NCBI GenBank assembly: GCA_046757725.1
Contig: JBHHYU010000040.1
Coordinates: 1 to 24,325, forward strand
DNA from: JBHHYU01 sp046757725
GTDB lineage: Bacteria; Desulfobacterota; Binatia; UBA9968
Reading direction: 5' to 3'
Length of the DNA stretch: 24,325 nt
Under the pieces are notes generated by a model. That model was not told the origin of the DNA and made no database searches. It saw nothing but the letters and a program-made list of their open reading frames with translations. Every line of letters starts with the position of its first letter. The stretch's first letter is position 1. Shown here one piece after another: positions 1 through 7,298 of the stretch. The position numbers and the translations under genes were made by a program.

Positions 1-262
1 GTACCACCTCCTTCACTTCCGGCTTGACCTCTCTCTCCGCTGCCTTCTCCGTTAGTGCCAGTTGCTCTCCCACCTTCTCCTGAGCAGCCTCCGGTCCCTT
101 AGGCACCTCCACCGCAGACGGTGCCGCTACAGCCGGCTCTTTGATCTCCGCCTCCGACGTTACAGGGCTGCTCTCAGGTACCACCTCCTTCACTTCCGGC
201 TTGACCTCTCTCTCCGCTGCCTTCTCCGTTAGCGCCAGTTGCTCTCCCACCTTCTCCTGAGC
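1..262 (-). repeat. 177-bp (59-codon) in-frame tandem repeat
   Basis: Bases 1-85 recur at 178-262 with one mismatch (T56 versus C233). The period of 177 bp keeps the reading frame. The repeated protein segment starts AQEKVGEQLALTEKAAE and continues with alternating Glu, Lys and Val. The spacer between copies is Pro/Ala/Glu-rich. At least one full period plus a partial copy is visible, and the array may continue beyond the left edge. Confidence 0.9.
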
Positions 263-1111
263 TTGCTTTTGCTTCAAAGCCATGACATTCGGGGTTGATC
301 CCGGCGCTGAACGCGCTGGAGGAGCTTTTTCTCTTCCTTTGGCAGGAAGATCTTGTTCTTTTATCTCTGGTTCAAGCTGAACCTTTCGGGCTTTAGGCCG
401 TGCCGCCTCGGTTTTTTTCTTCACCAAACGGGAGCGCTCACGGGATGGGGGGTGATACGCGAATTGCCTGGCTGTGCCGTTCCCCTGCGTTGCGAAAATG
501 ACGGCAGATCCAAGAAGCCGCTCGGAACCTCCCTGAGCAAGAAAACGATCCGCCGCTTTCTTGGATATGTAGACAACCGCCCGTTCCAATCTGATACGGG
601 ATCCGGATTGTACTTCCGAGCTAGTTCTCCAAGAAAGATTTAAACCATATCCCGCCACGTTCCCATCCGTAGAAATCTCCTCATCACTCACAAGGATGGT
701 TAAAAGCTCGGTACCGTATTCCGAAATCAGCTGATCAACCTTCGAGCTGAAGTCCGTCTTTCGCTGTAGAACATCGGGCACCCCAAGAATAACCTCAAGG
801 TATCTGTCATCGGGGGACTTACTTGCCGAATGAGTAAAGAAACCGATTCCTCCCACAGAGGAGATATTATTGGCGAACTGCAGCCTCTGGGTAACAGGAT
901 GCTGAACCAACCGCTGCACTAGCTGCTCAAGATTTTGTTTATATTTTACCCCTAACGCTCTGGCCTTCCGTGTAGTATAATAAGATGGAGGGGTTATGAT
1001 CAGCCCGAGGGATGGAGTCTTCTTACCGCCTTCCCCAATCACGCTACAACCGAATTGCGAAAGGGCAAGACAAATCGCCAATGCTCTTGATAATCTGGCG
1101 CAAATGTTCAC
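1..1111 (-). CDS. Partial repeat-containing putative lipoprotein
   Basis: The frame is open from a GTG at 1109-1111 to the left window edge, so about 370 codons are visible and the C terminus is missing. GTG is chosen because a GGGGGT ribosome site lies about 8 bases upstream and a signal peptide follows directly. A hydrophobic stretch at residues 10-17 ends in SQFG-Cys22, a degenerate lipobox, so the product is probably an exported lipoprotein. Residues about 35-225 form a mixed alpha/beta domain I do not recognise, with the segments FANNIS, GGIGFFTHSAS and VAGYGLNLSW. A basic, Pro-rich linker follows at about 230-280, then a Glu/Lys/Val-rich region with a 59-residue repeat. The gene is divergent from the accessory operon that starts at 1279 and may share its regulatory region. 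The function is unknown. The coding call is firm; the lipoprotein call is moderate. Confidence 0.72.
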   Translation of the reverse strand, partial: MNICARLSRALAICLALSQFGCSVIGEGGKKTPSLGLIITPPSYYTTRKARALGVKYKQNLEQLVQRLVQHPVTQRLQFANNISSVGGIGFFTHSASKSPDDRYLEVILGVPDVLQRKTDFSSKVDQLISEYGTELLTILVSDEEISTDGNVAGYGLNLSWRTSSEVQSGSRIRLERAVVYISKKAADRFLAQGGSERLLGSAVIFATQGNGTARQFAYHPPSRERSRLVKKKTEAARPKARKVQLEPEIKEQDLPAKGREKAPPARSAPGSTPNVMALKQKQAQEKVGEQLALTEKAAEREVKPEVKEVVPESSPVTSEAEIKEPAVAAPSAVEVPKGPEAAQEKVGEQLALTEKAAEREVKPEVKEVV

Positions 1112-1161
1112 TTCGGCACCCCCGATAATAGGCTGACGCTCATACGCAATTGTAAAAAGTC

Positions 1162-1189
1162 TTGACAGGCGGAACTATCGTCCTATAAT
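1162..1189 (+). promoter_or_regulatory. Sigma-70-type promoter of accessory operon
   Basis: TTGACA at 1162-1167 and TATAAT at 1184-1189 are both perfect consensus hexamers, 16 bases apart. Transcription would start near 1196. That makes the in-frame TTG at 1198 an unlikely start codon and leaves a leader of roughly 80 bases before the ATG at 1279. Confidence 0.8.
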
Positions 1190-1278
1190 TTGCTAGGTTG
1201 TGGCGGACTATAACGGCCTTATTATACGGCTTTTGGTCTGCGAAAACAACCATAATTTTTAAGAACCTCTTGCAACTT

Positions 1279-2748
1279 ATGGCGTTGGGTGACCTACTAC
1301 TGAAAAATAAGCTTCTCAGTAAAGAGGAGCTTGTAGCGGCCCTGGAATACCAGCGGGTTTCGGGAGGGCTGTTAGGTGACACCCTCATCAATTTGGGTTT
1401 TATCACTCAGGAAAAGCTCGAAGAGGTTCTTTCGGACCCACCGCGTCGGCCGGAAACCATCGACGACACGCGACTGAATAGCCACTTTCTAGTCAACTCT
1501 ATTCTCAAACTGATTTACGTTTCCGGTCTTGAGACCATTTCCGAATTCTCGAATCATATCAAGCTATCACGCGGGATCACGGAAGAGTTAGTTAACATTG
1601 CAAAGAAGGAACACCTCATTGAGGTACAGGGTGCAGCAAATGCCAATTACACGGCCCTGAGACATGCCCTGACGGGAATGGGTAGAGAGCGGGCCATAGA
1701 GGCTTATGGGTGGTGCCAATACACGGGTCCGGTGCCCGTGCCCCTGTCCGATTATCACGCCCAGGTACAGAAACAGACCATCACAAATGAAAGGATCAAT
1801 GCGAAGGTCATTTCAAAGAGCCTATCTCACCTGATTTTGCCTGAAGAGACGCTCCGCCAGCTTGGACCAGCCATCAATTCGGGGAAGGCTATCCTGCTCT
1901 ACGGTTTTAGCGGCAACGGAAAAACATCTGTTGCGGAGGCCATTGGAGACACCTTCAACCAGACTATCTATATTCCACACGCCATTGAAGTAGACGGGCA
2001 AATCATTAAGGTCTTCGATCCTTCCGTTCACAAGGTGATCTCTTCTCAACCCGATCCACGGGGGGGTGATCAAAATCCGATTTATCTCCCTAAAACGAGT
2101 TTTGATCCACGTTGGGTGCGGTGCTCGAGGCCGGTCATCATTTCCGGAGGTGAATTGACTTTGGATATGCTTGATCTCGAGTTCGACGCCCTCACCAAGT
2201 CTTATGAAGCTCCCCTCCAAGTAAAGGCCACCGGTGGCGTGTACGTTATAGACGACTTTGGCCGCCAACTGGTCCGACCCCATGACCTTCTCAATCGATG
2301 GATCATCCCACTTGAACGGAAGCTGGATTATCTGACCCTCCACACGGGAAAGAAGTTTGACATTCCTTTTGACGAGCTTGTTATTTTCTCGACCAACATT
2401 TCTCCTGGGGACCTTATGGACACGGCATTTCTTCGCCGCATTCACTACAAGCTACGGATGGATCCCCCGAGCGAAGAGGATTACAAGGCGATCTTCCGTA
2501 GGATCTGTGAATTTCATCATCTGGAAATTTCGGAAGATATGCTATCGCACCTGCTGCATCGTTTTTACTACCAGAATAAGGTACCCCTTGCGGCCTTTCA
2601 CCCGAAGTTCATCGTGGAACATGCCATTGCTTCGTGCAATTATGAAGGGGTTACCCCGCATCTGGACCTCGATCTGGTCAAAGATGCTCTGAAGAACCTT
2701 GTTATCGCCGAATCAACTTCCCCCTCAGAGTCCGGAGATCATGAATAA
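1279..2748 (+). CDS. AAA+ ATPase with N-terminal MshEN-like domain
   Basis: Residues 1-50 resemble the MshEN/T2SSE_N repeat of pilus and secretion ATPases (LGDLLLKNKLL... LALGD-type register followed by LLGDTLINLGFI), a fold that binds cyclic di-GMP in MshE. The first motif lacks the usual Arg and Gly, so binding is uncertain. The AAA+ core has Walker A GFSGNGKTS at 209-217, Walker B VYVIDDFG with Asp325/Asp326, and a sensor-1 FSTN with Asn373. The secretion-ATPase core is absent, so this is not GspE or PilB. It recalls ATPases annotated as chaperone-like and Flp-pilus-associated, but that link is from memory. ATG 1279 is preferred because the MshEN register begins there; a clear Shine-Dalgarno site is lacking. 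The gene overlaps the next by 8 bases. It probably remodels or powers the complex made by this operon; the partner is unknown. Confidence 0.85.
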   Translation: MALGDLLLKNKLLSKEELVAALEYQRVSGGLLGDTLINLGFITQEKLEEVLSDPPRRPETIDDTRLNSHFLVNSILKLIYVSGLETISEFSNHIKLSRGITEELVNIAKKEHLIEVQGAANANYTALRHALTGMGRERAIEAYGWCQYTGPVPVPLSDYHAQVQKQTITNERINAKVISKSLSHLILPEETLRQLGPAINSGKAILLYGFSGNGKTSVAEAIGDTFNQTIYIPHAIEVDGQIIKVFDPSVHKVISSQPDPRGGDQNPIYLPKTSFDPRWVRCSRPVIISGGELTLDMLDLEFDALTKSYEAPLQVKATGGVYVIDDFGRQLVRPHDLLNRWIIPLERKLDYLTLHTGKKFDIPFDELVIFSTNISPGDLMDTAFLRRIHYKLRMDPPSEEDYKAIFRRICEFHHLEISEDMLSHLLHRFYYQNKVPLAAFHPKFIVEHAIASCNYEGVTPHLDLDLVKDALKNLVIAESTSPSESGDHE

Positions 2749-4024
2749 ACTTGACGCCCTCATGGTTTGCTCTCTCGGCGCCTTGTCCGCCCCGGTGGAG
2801 AAGCTTTTGGAAGAGCACGGCTTCCACATCCATTTGAACCATACCTGGGAGGAGGCAGAACGCGTGTACCGTGCCTTGCCTTCCGAGCGGATCAAATTTA
2901 TCTTTATAGATGTTACCCTCTGCCAGGGGAACGGATGGGAAAAACTCATGCAGCGAGTAAGGGCCGCTGCTTCAGATCTCACGTTGATTTGTTTTCATCC
3001 GCAGCTTCCCCAGAGCCTCTACCGACTCTTTGATCAACCGTCTACCGCTATCGATTCGGAGCCCCAAGGGACTCGGGAGATGCATTCGATCGTGGGAGAG
3101 AGCCCGGAGTTCCGAAACGTCCTCACGTTAGCAAGCCGCTATGCCCAGCACGACATTACTGTCCTAATCACCGGGGAAACAGGCACGGGCAAAGAGGTTA
3201 TAGCCCATCATATTCACAATGAAAGCCGGAGAAAGGACAAACCTTTTGTGGCCTGCAATATGACCGCCATTCCTGAAACATTGGTGGAAAGTGAGTTGTT
3301 CGGCTATGTCAAAGGCGCTTTCACGGGTGCAGAAAGGAATAAACAAGGGTTGATTGAGAGCGCAGAGGGAGGCACGTTGTTCCTAGATGAGATCGGGGAG
3401 CTACCGCTCAACATTCAGCTCAAGCTCTTACGCTTTCTCGAGAGCCGGGAGTTTTACAAAGTAGGAGAATCCTCCCCAAAAACCGCTGACCTACGCATTG
3501 TCGCCGCGACGAATAAGGATCTCGACCTTGCCATCATGGATAACGGGTTCAGGAAAGACCTTTACTATCGTTTGAATAGCGCGAGAATCATTTTACCTCC
3601 CCTCAGAGAACGTAGGGAAGATATCATTTTGCTGGTAGCAAATTTTGTTTACCAGACCTCACACCAAACCCAAAAGGCCCTAAAAAAAATAAGCAGCGCC
3701 GTAAAGGCTCTCTTCTTAGACTATTCTTGGCCGGGTAATATCCGTGAACTCAAGAGCGTCATTGAAAGCGCCGTCATGGTTTCCGATGGAGATTATCTCA
3801 CCCTGAGTGATCTGCCCATGAATCTCCAGAAGTACGCCACAGGTCACCGGGACGAGATCGGCCCCAAGGCCATACAGAATATTGAGGATGCCGAGAAGAC
3901 GGTCATTGAAGAGACACTCAGGCAAACGCAGGGAAACAAGTTGAAAGCTGCCCGGGCCTTAGGAGTCTCAGTCCGCACCTTGTATCGCAAGCTGGAAAAA
4001 TACGGTATGGGAGTGGCAGCTTGA
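2741..4024 (+). CDS. Sigma-54-dependent activator (NtrC family), atypical receiver
   Basis: The order is receiver-like domain (1-115), sigma-54 AAA+ domain (about 125-355) and a Fis-type helix-turn-helix near the C terminus. Walker A GETGTGKE is at 145-152, the sigma-54 contact loop GAFTGA at 192-197, and Walker B FLDEIGE has Asp216/Glu217. Asp57, in FIFIDV, sits where the phosphorylated Asp is expected. The N-terminal acidic pair is missing (LDALMVCSL) and no conserved Lys follows the fifth strand (LICFHPQL), so classic phosphorylation is doubtful. ATG 2741 has GGAG just upstream and overlaps the previous gene by 8 bases, implying coupled translation; an in-frame TTG at 2699 is less likely. 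No sensor kinase is adjacent. A sigma-54 promoter lies about 920 bases downstream of the stop and is the obvious target. Confidence 0.93.
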   Translation: MNKLDALMVCSLGALSAPVEKLLEEHGFHIHLNHTWEEAERVYRALPSERIKFIFIDVTLCQGNGWEKLMQRVRAAASDLTLICFHPQLPQSLYRLFDQPSTAIDSEPQGTREMHSIVGESPEFRNVLTLASRYAQHDITVLITGETGTGKEVIAHHIHNESRRKDKPFVACNMTAIPETLVESELFGYVKGAFTGAERNKQGLIESAEGGTLFLDEIGELPLNIQLKLLRFLESREFYKVGESSPKTADLRIVAATNKDLDLAIMDNGFRKDLYYRLNSARIILPPLRERREDIILLVANFVYQTSHQTQKALKKISSAVKALFLDYSWPGNIRELKSVIESAVMVSDGDYLTLSDLPMNLQKYATGHRDEIGPKAIQNIEDAEKTVIEETLRQTQGNKLKAARALGVSVRTLYRKLEKYGMGVAA

Positions 4025-4797
4025 CATCCGTCCGGGTTGTCACCAAGCTTCAATCCAAGGCACTGCTAGCCTTCCTCTTGGCTCTGTGGCTCGCCTTGTC
4101 TGTCCTTGCTCCATTGGAAGCCTCCTCTACACTCTCTGTCACGGCAAATGAGGCTCCCCTATATGCCAGCCAGAGCAGGTCGTCCAATATCCTCGCCAAG
4201 CTCAAGCACGGAGAAAAGTTAACACCCCTTGCGAATATCCCCGGAACAGGCATGTCCTGGTATATGGTTAAGACTCAATCGGGTGTCCTGGGTTGGGTCG
4301 AATCATCTGACGTTGAGGGGACAAAAGTACTGGAAAAACTCTTTGAGGAAACCGTTCCGGTCCCCACTTTAGTCATTCCTCCAGAGGAACCATCAACCGT
4401 CTCGGTCCCTCATCTGGATAGAGCCTTTACCGTACCAATTGAGATGAACGGCTCGATTGTGATTGTCCCGGTGGTACTGAATCGGTCCTTAAAAACCTTC
4501 ATGATCATGGATACTGGATCCAGTTTTACAATGGTCACTCCTCGTATAGCGAAAAAGCTTAGATTGAAACCACTTTCAAAGGTCTCCGTAGCTACCGCCA
4601 ACGGTATCATCAAAGTCCCACTCGCTCGACTTGGTTCCCTTAAGGTAGGCAAGTCCGAGATTCACGGTTTAAGGGCGACCGTGCAGGATTTTTCTTTGAG
4701 TCCCCGCATAGCCGGTCTCTTAGGGCTTAATTTTCTCAGCCGTTTTCATACCTCCATAGACCCTCGACGCCAACGTCTCACTCTAGCTCCACGTTGA
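4021..4797 (+). CDS. Exported SH3-domain / retropepsin-like aspartic protease
   Basis: Residues 1-35 form a Sec signal peptide with a long Leu/Ala core. Residues about 36-95 look like a bacterial SH3 domain (LYASQSRSSNILAKL, then SWYMVKTQSGVLGWVE). Residues about 135-258 resemble the single-domain retropepsin-like family: the active-site motif MDTGSS has Asp164, followed by the later hydrophobic GLLGLNFL. Enzymes of this clan act as dimers, each giving one Asp. The likely site of action is the periplasm or outer surface, with the SH3 domain perhaps binding cell wall. The TTG start at 4021 overlaps the previous stop in a TTGA junction; this fits coupled translation and keeps the whole signal peptide. 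Proteolytic activity is inferred from the motif only. Confidence 0.82.
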   Translation: MTSVRVVTKLQSKALLAFLLALWLALSVLAPLEASSTLSVTANEAPLYASQSRSSNILAKLKHGEKLTPLANIPGTGMSWYMVKTQSGVLGWVESSDVEGTKVLEKLFEETVPVPTLVIPPEEPSTVSVPHLDRAFTVPIEMNGSIVIVPVVLNRSLKTFMIMDTGSSFTMVTPRIAKKLRLKPLSKVSVATANGIIKVPLARLGSLKVGKSEIHGLRATVQDFSLSPRIAGLLGLNFLSRFHTSIDPRRQRLTLAPR

Positions 4798-4947
4798 TCT
4801 TCATCGTTTATTCTTCTGAAGCCTGGTTTCGTAATCTGAAGGACAGTTTTGCACAAGCCGGACATTATTGTAGGAAATCTGTTGTTTTCTCTCCCCTTAT
4901 CATCCCTATCTTATTGGAACATCAGAACAATTCTCTGCTTCCCTCGG

Positions 4948-4963
4948 TGGCAGAGTTTTTGCA
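4948..4963 (+). promoter_or_regulatory. Sigma-54 (-24/-12) promoter
   Basis: TGGCAGAGTTTTTGCA matches the consensus TGGCACGNNNNTTGCA at all but two positions. The invariant GG (4949-4950) and GC (4961-4962) are separated by 10 bases, as required, and a T-run precedes the GC. Transcription would start near 4974, 73 bases before the ATG at 5047. An AGAACAATTCT inverted repeat lies at 4924-4934, just upstream. The 249-base spacer (4798-5046) holds no credible gene. Confidence 0.75.
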
Positions 4964-4990
4964 TATTCACACGTAGAGCCAATTTCGGCT

Positions 4991-5004
4991 TAACGACGTC
5001 GTTA
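4991..5004. promoter_or_regulatory. 14-bp perfect palindrome in leader
   Basis: TAACGACGTCGTTA reads the same on both strands. It lies about 17-30 bases downstream of the predicted sigma-54 start and 42 bases before the next ATG. It could be a repressor operator or a small RNA hairpin; the sequence alone does not choose. Confidence 0.45.
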
Positions 5005-5046
5005 GAAAGCCACCTTCTAGCACTTTTTTCCGAGGTTTAAGGCATT

Positions 5047-6354
5047 ATGCCATCGCCACAAAAAAAAGAGCACGGTTCGGGCACAGCCGCCACTTCTGTG
5101 AATTTATCCAACTTCACCTCCTTCCACGCGGCGATGGATACATTCCAAAGCCTTCGCGACCACGTGCAGGACATCACCCTTGATAAAATCACTGAGGCCG
5201 ATAACAAAGCAAAACAAATCCTACAACGGCTTTCTACCCTGCAAGCAACATTAGGCAACCTTAACGGCATGAAGAAGCGGCTGACGCAGGCAAAGGAGGC
5301 TGCCGACGGTCTCGCTCTGGAGACCAGTGCAAGCGTTGAAAAGCATAGTCTTAAAAAATTATCGCACGATCTGGAGGACAGACTACCCAGTAACTTAATT
5401 TTATTCCCAGTTCCGGCTAAAGCTTTAAAAGAGGAGCCAGACCCGACAACGGATGAACCTACCCTGACGCCGTCGCGAACCAGCCTGTTGGAACAACCTG
5501 AAGCTATTGAGACTATAGATCAGAGTCTGCCTGCGGATGAAAACCTCCCTCCGGACGACCTGCCAACCATGAATCTCGACGAAACTACCGCTCCTGAAGC
5601 CAGCCTCCCGGAAAACGCTTTAGCTCGGGCAGAGAGTTCGCCTGAGGCGGAGTTTCCTGAGAGAGATGAAGATATCGAACAACCTCCCCCTTTTACTTTT
5701 CCTACTGAGATAGATCAACCCGACGAGACTATTCCGGCGGGCGACGGCACGGATAAGACGGTCAAGGAAGACGCCGATTTCGACCAAGGGCTGTTGAATC
5801 AGATTATCAAGGATTATGGAGAGTTGTTCACTGACCCGAACTGTAGTGTGGACAACGAAAACACCACCTCGATCACGACCGAGTCAGAGGTCCAATCCTT
5901 TACCGAGTCAGCTGAATCCTCATCAACGGACGAATCCGGCTACAACCATCAGAAAATTCACAAAAAGGGCGACCTGGATTTTGATACCAGGCTAAAAACT
6001 CTGATTCAGGATTATGGTAAAGTCGATATTTATTCCCATTATGATCGCAATTACATCACAAGTCTCATGAAAAAGGCTGCTGTTGTTGCACTGGTATTGG
6101 GTGTGGGGTATTTCGTATTAGGCTACTTTTTTTCGGGCTCCGAGATCACAGAATCTACCAGCCGGATCGGCGTAAACGAGATCGTTCCCCGTTCACCTGA
6201 GGGCACCACAACGCCGTTAATCACAAAAACACTGCCGCCCACAAAAACCCGCAAAGCCATGAAACCGACTCCAAGACGGGTCCGGGAGGCATCCGACTCG
6301 CGTGCGTCAAGCGACCTTTTGGCAAAGGAACCGAACGTGGCCGACCAAAATTGA
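5047..6354 (+). CDS. Acidic single-span membrane protein with duplicated DYG motif
   Basis: I do not recognise this 435-residue protein. Residues about 25-115 are helical and probably coiled coil (repeated Leu/Lys/Gln, for example LQRLSTLQATLGNLN). Residues about 130-300 are disordered and rich in Glu, Pro, Thr and Ser. Two related motifs flank the end of that region: DADFDQGLLNQIIKDYGELF from residue 242 and DLDFDTRLKTLIQDYGKV from residue 309. One membrane segment is predicted at about 344-364 (AVVALVLGVGYFVLGYFF), followed by a tail rich in Pro, Thr and Lys. With no signal peptide, the long N-terminal part may be cytoplasmic and the short tail outside. It is the first gene after the sigma-54 promoter; AAGG lies just before the ATG. 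The next gene overlaps its stop by one base. Confidence 0.78.
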   Translation: MPSPQKKEHGSGTAATSVNLSNFTSFHAAMDTFQSLRDHVQDITLDKITEADNKAKQILQRLSTLQATLGNLNGMKKRLTQAKEAADGLALETSASVEKHSLKKLSHDLEDRLPSNLILFPVPAKALKEEPDPTTDEPTLTPSRTSLLEQPEAIETIDQSLPADENLPPDDLPTMNLDETTAPEASLPENALARAESSPEAEFPERDEDIEQPPPFTFPTEIDQPDETIPAGDGTDKTVKEDADFDQGLLNQIIKDYGELFTDPNCSVDNENTTSITTESEVQSFTESAESSSTDESGYNHQKIHKKGDLDFDTRLKTLIQDYGKVDIYSHYDRNYITSLMKKAAVVALVLGVGYFVLGYFFSGSEITESTSRIGVNEIVPRSPEGTTTPLITKTLPPTKTRKAMKPTPRRVREASDSRASSDLLAKEPNVADQN

Positions 6355-6698
6355 TGACATCCAAGAATATGAAAAACGATCTTCAGAAACTCACGGACGA
6401 CGTTTCCCGACTCTTCGAGGAAACCTATCAGAAGACCGAGTCGTTGGGACAGATCAGTACCATCACGCGTCTATACGACGAATTACAGGGTCACCTGGGG
6501 GAAGTTTCCGCAAGTGAGGTGGATGACCTACAGGAACAAATTAAAGCCACCATGGAGCAGATGCTCTCTATCAGCAAGAGCCTGGCCATGATCAAGGCCC
6601 TCAAGCTTATGCTCAACGACCAGGACGAATCTGCGGACTCCACAAAACAGGCACAGACAGCCCATCCACAAACAAAGCGCAGCTCGGAGGAAAGATAA
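6354..6698 (+). CDS. Small helical hypothetical protein
   Basis: This 114-residue protein is almost entirely helical and charged (KNDLQKLTDDVSRLFEETYQ, then VDDLQEQIKATMEQMLSISK), with a polar tail from about residue 92. No motif is recognised; a coiled-coil partner of the preceding membrane protein is a reasonable guess. The ATG at 6354 shares its A with the TGA of the upstream gene (TGATG junction), a strong sign of coupled translation. A TTG three bases earlier is a less likely start. The next gene begins directly after this stop. Confidence 0.7.
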   Translation: MTSKNMKNDLQKLTDDVSRLFEETYQKTESLGQISTITRLYDELQGHLGEVSASEVDDLQEQIKATMEQMLSISKSLAMIKALKLMLNDQDESADSTKQAQTAHPQTKRSSEER

Positions 6699-7298
6699 AT
6701 GGGGCAACCCGAAGCGAACGAAAGCATCATGCGAGGGGCTCTGTCGGAAATTAGTCTGAACGACATCCTCTTGCTGGCGACAGGTGGAAGAAAATCGGGG
6801 CTCCTTCGCCTTTCTCGTGGAAAGGAAATTGTTGATGTCTTTCTAAAAGAAGGCAACATCGTTCACGCTACGTGCCCTATAGGAAACGGTGAGAAGGCCC
6901 TACTTTACCCGGTAACGTGGAGTGATGGAAGCTTTTTCCTCGCTCCGAATAGTGCTCCACCTCTCCAAACCATCAGTAAGAACGCCGCCGAACTCCTTGC
7001 CGAAGTGAAAACGATGTCCGAGGAGTGGGAACAGGTTCTTCAAGTGATCCCGACAGGGGACGCGGTGTTACGGATTGCTGACTTGGTGAAAAACAGTAAC
7101 GGGTCGATCACCATCCCACACACCGGGTGGAAGGTGCTCACGAAGGTCGATGGGTACCGTAACGTGCAGACCATTGCGGCGAGCCTACGCCTACCTTATG
7201 CTTACACAGCGAAAGTGATATACGATCTTCATCAGTCAGGGCTTCTTGAAGTTGTAGAGACCCCAACAGAAATGGAACCGGCCTCAATGCCTTCCTAG
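6699..7298 (+). CDS. DUF4388 domain protein
   Basis: Residues about 10-110 match the DUF4388 (PATAN-like) pattern: a start like MRGALSEISLNDILLLAT, then GLLRLSRGKEIVDVFLKEGNIVHA, the hallmark strand-turn-strand of this family. Residues about 125-185 look like a small winged-helix module (VDGYRNVQTIAASLRLPY, then VIYDLHQSGLLEV). DUF4388 proteins often occur beside response regulators, GTPases and surface-motility genes, and are thought to be interaction modules. Here it closes an operon with a sigma-54 activator and an MshEN-type ATPase. GGAGGAAAG just upstream is a strong ribosome site for ATG 6699. After the TAG the frame stays open for 27 more codons of protein-like sequence. Confidence 0.85.
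   Translation: MGQPEANESIMRGALSEISLNDILLLATGGRKSGLLRLSRGKEIVDVFLKEGNIVHATCPIGNGEKALLYPVTWSDGSFFLAPNSAPPLQTISKNAAELLAEVKTMSEEWEQVLQVIPTGDAVLRIADLVKNSNGSITIPHTGWKVLTKVDGYRNVQTIAASLRLPYAYTAKVIYDLHQSGLLEVVETPTEMEPASMPS

Noticed and set aside
1..262. CRISPR array or other non-coding direct repeat
   Set aside because: The repeat is 85 bases or longer with a 177-bp period that keeps an open frame, so it is a protein repeat.
353..643. 96-codon plus-strand frame
   Set aside because: It is antisense to the lipoprotein gene, with low-complexity sequence and no recognisable domain.
1198..1278. N-terminal extension of the ATPase from a TTG at 1198
   Set aside because: It would start 2 bases after the predicted transcription start, and the MshEN-like domain begins cleanly at ATG 1279.
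1822..2445. 207-codon open frame on the minus strand
   Set aside because: It lies wholly inside the ATPase gene in antisense, has no family motif and no ribosome site.
4794..5040. Short frames in the spacer before 5047
   Set aside because: They overlap the sigma-54 promoter and palindrome, have no motif and read as random sequence.
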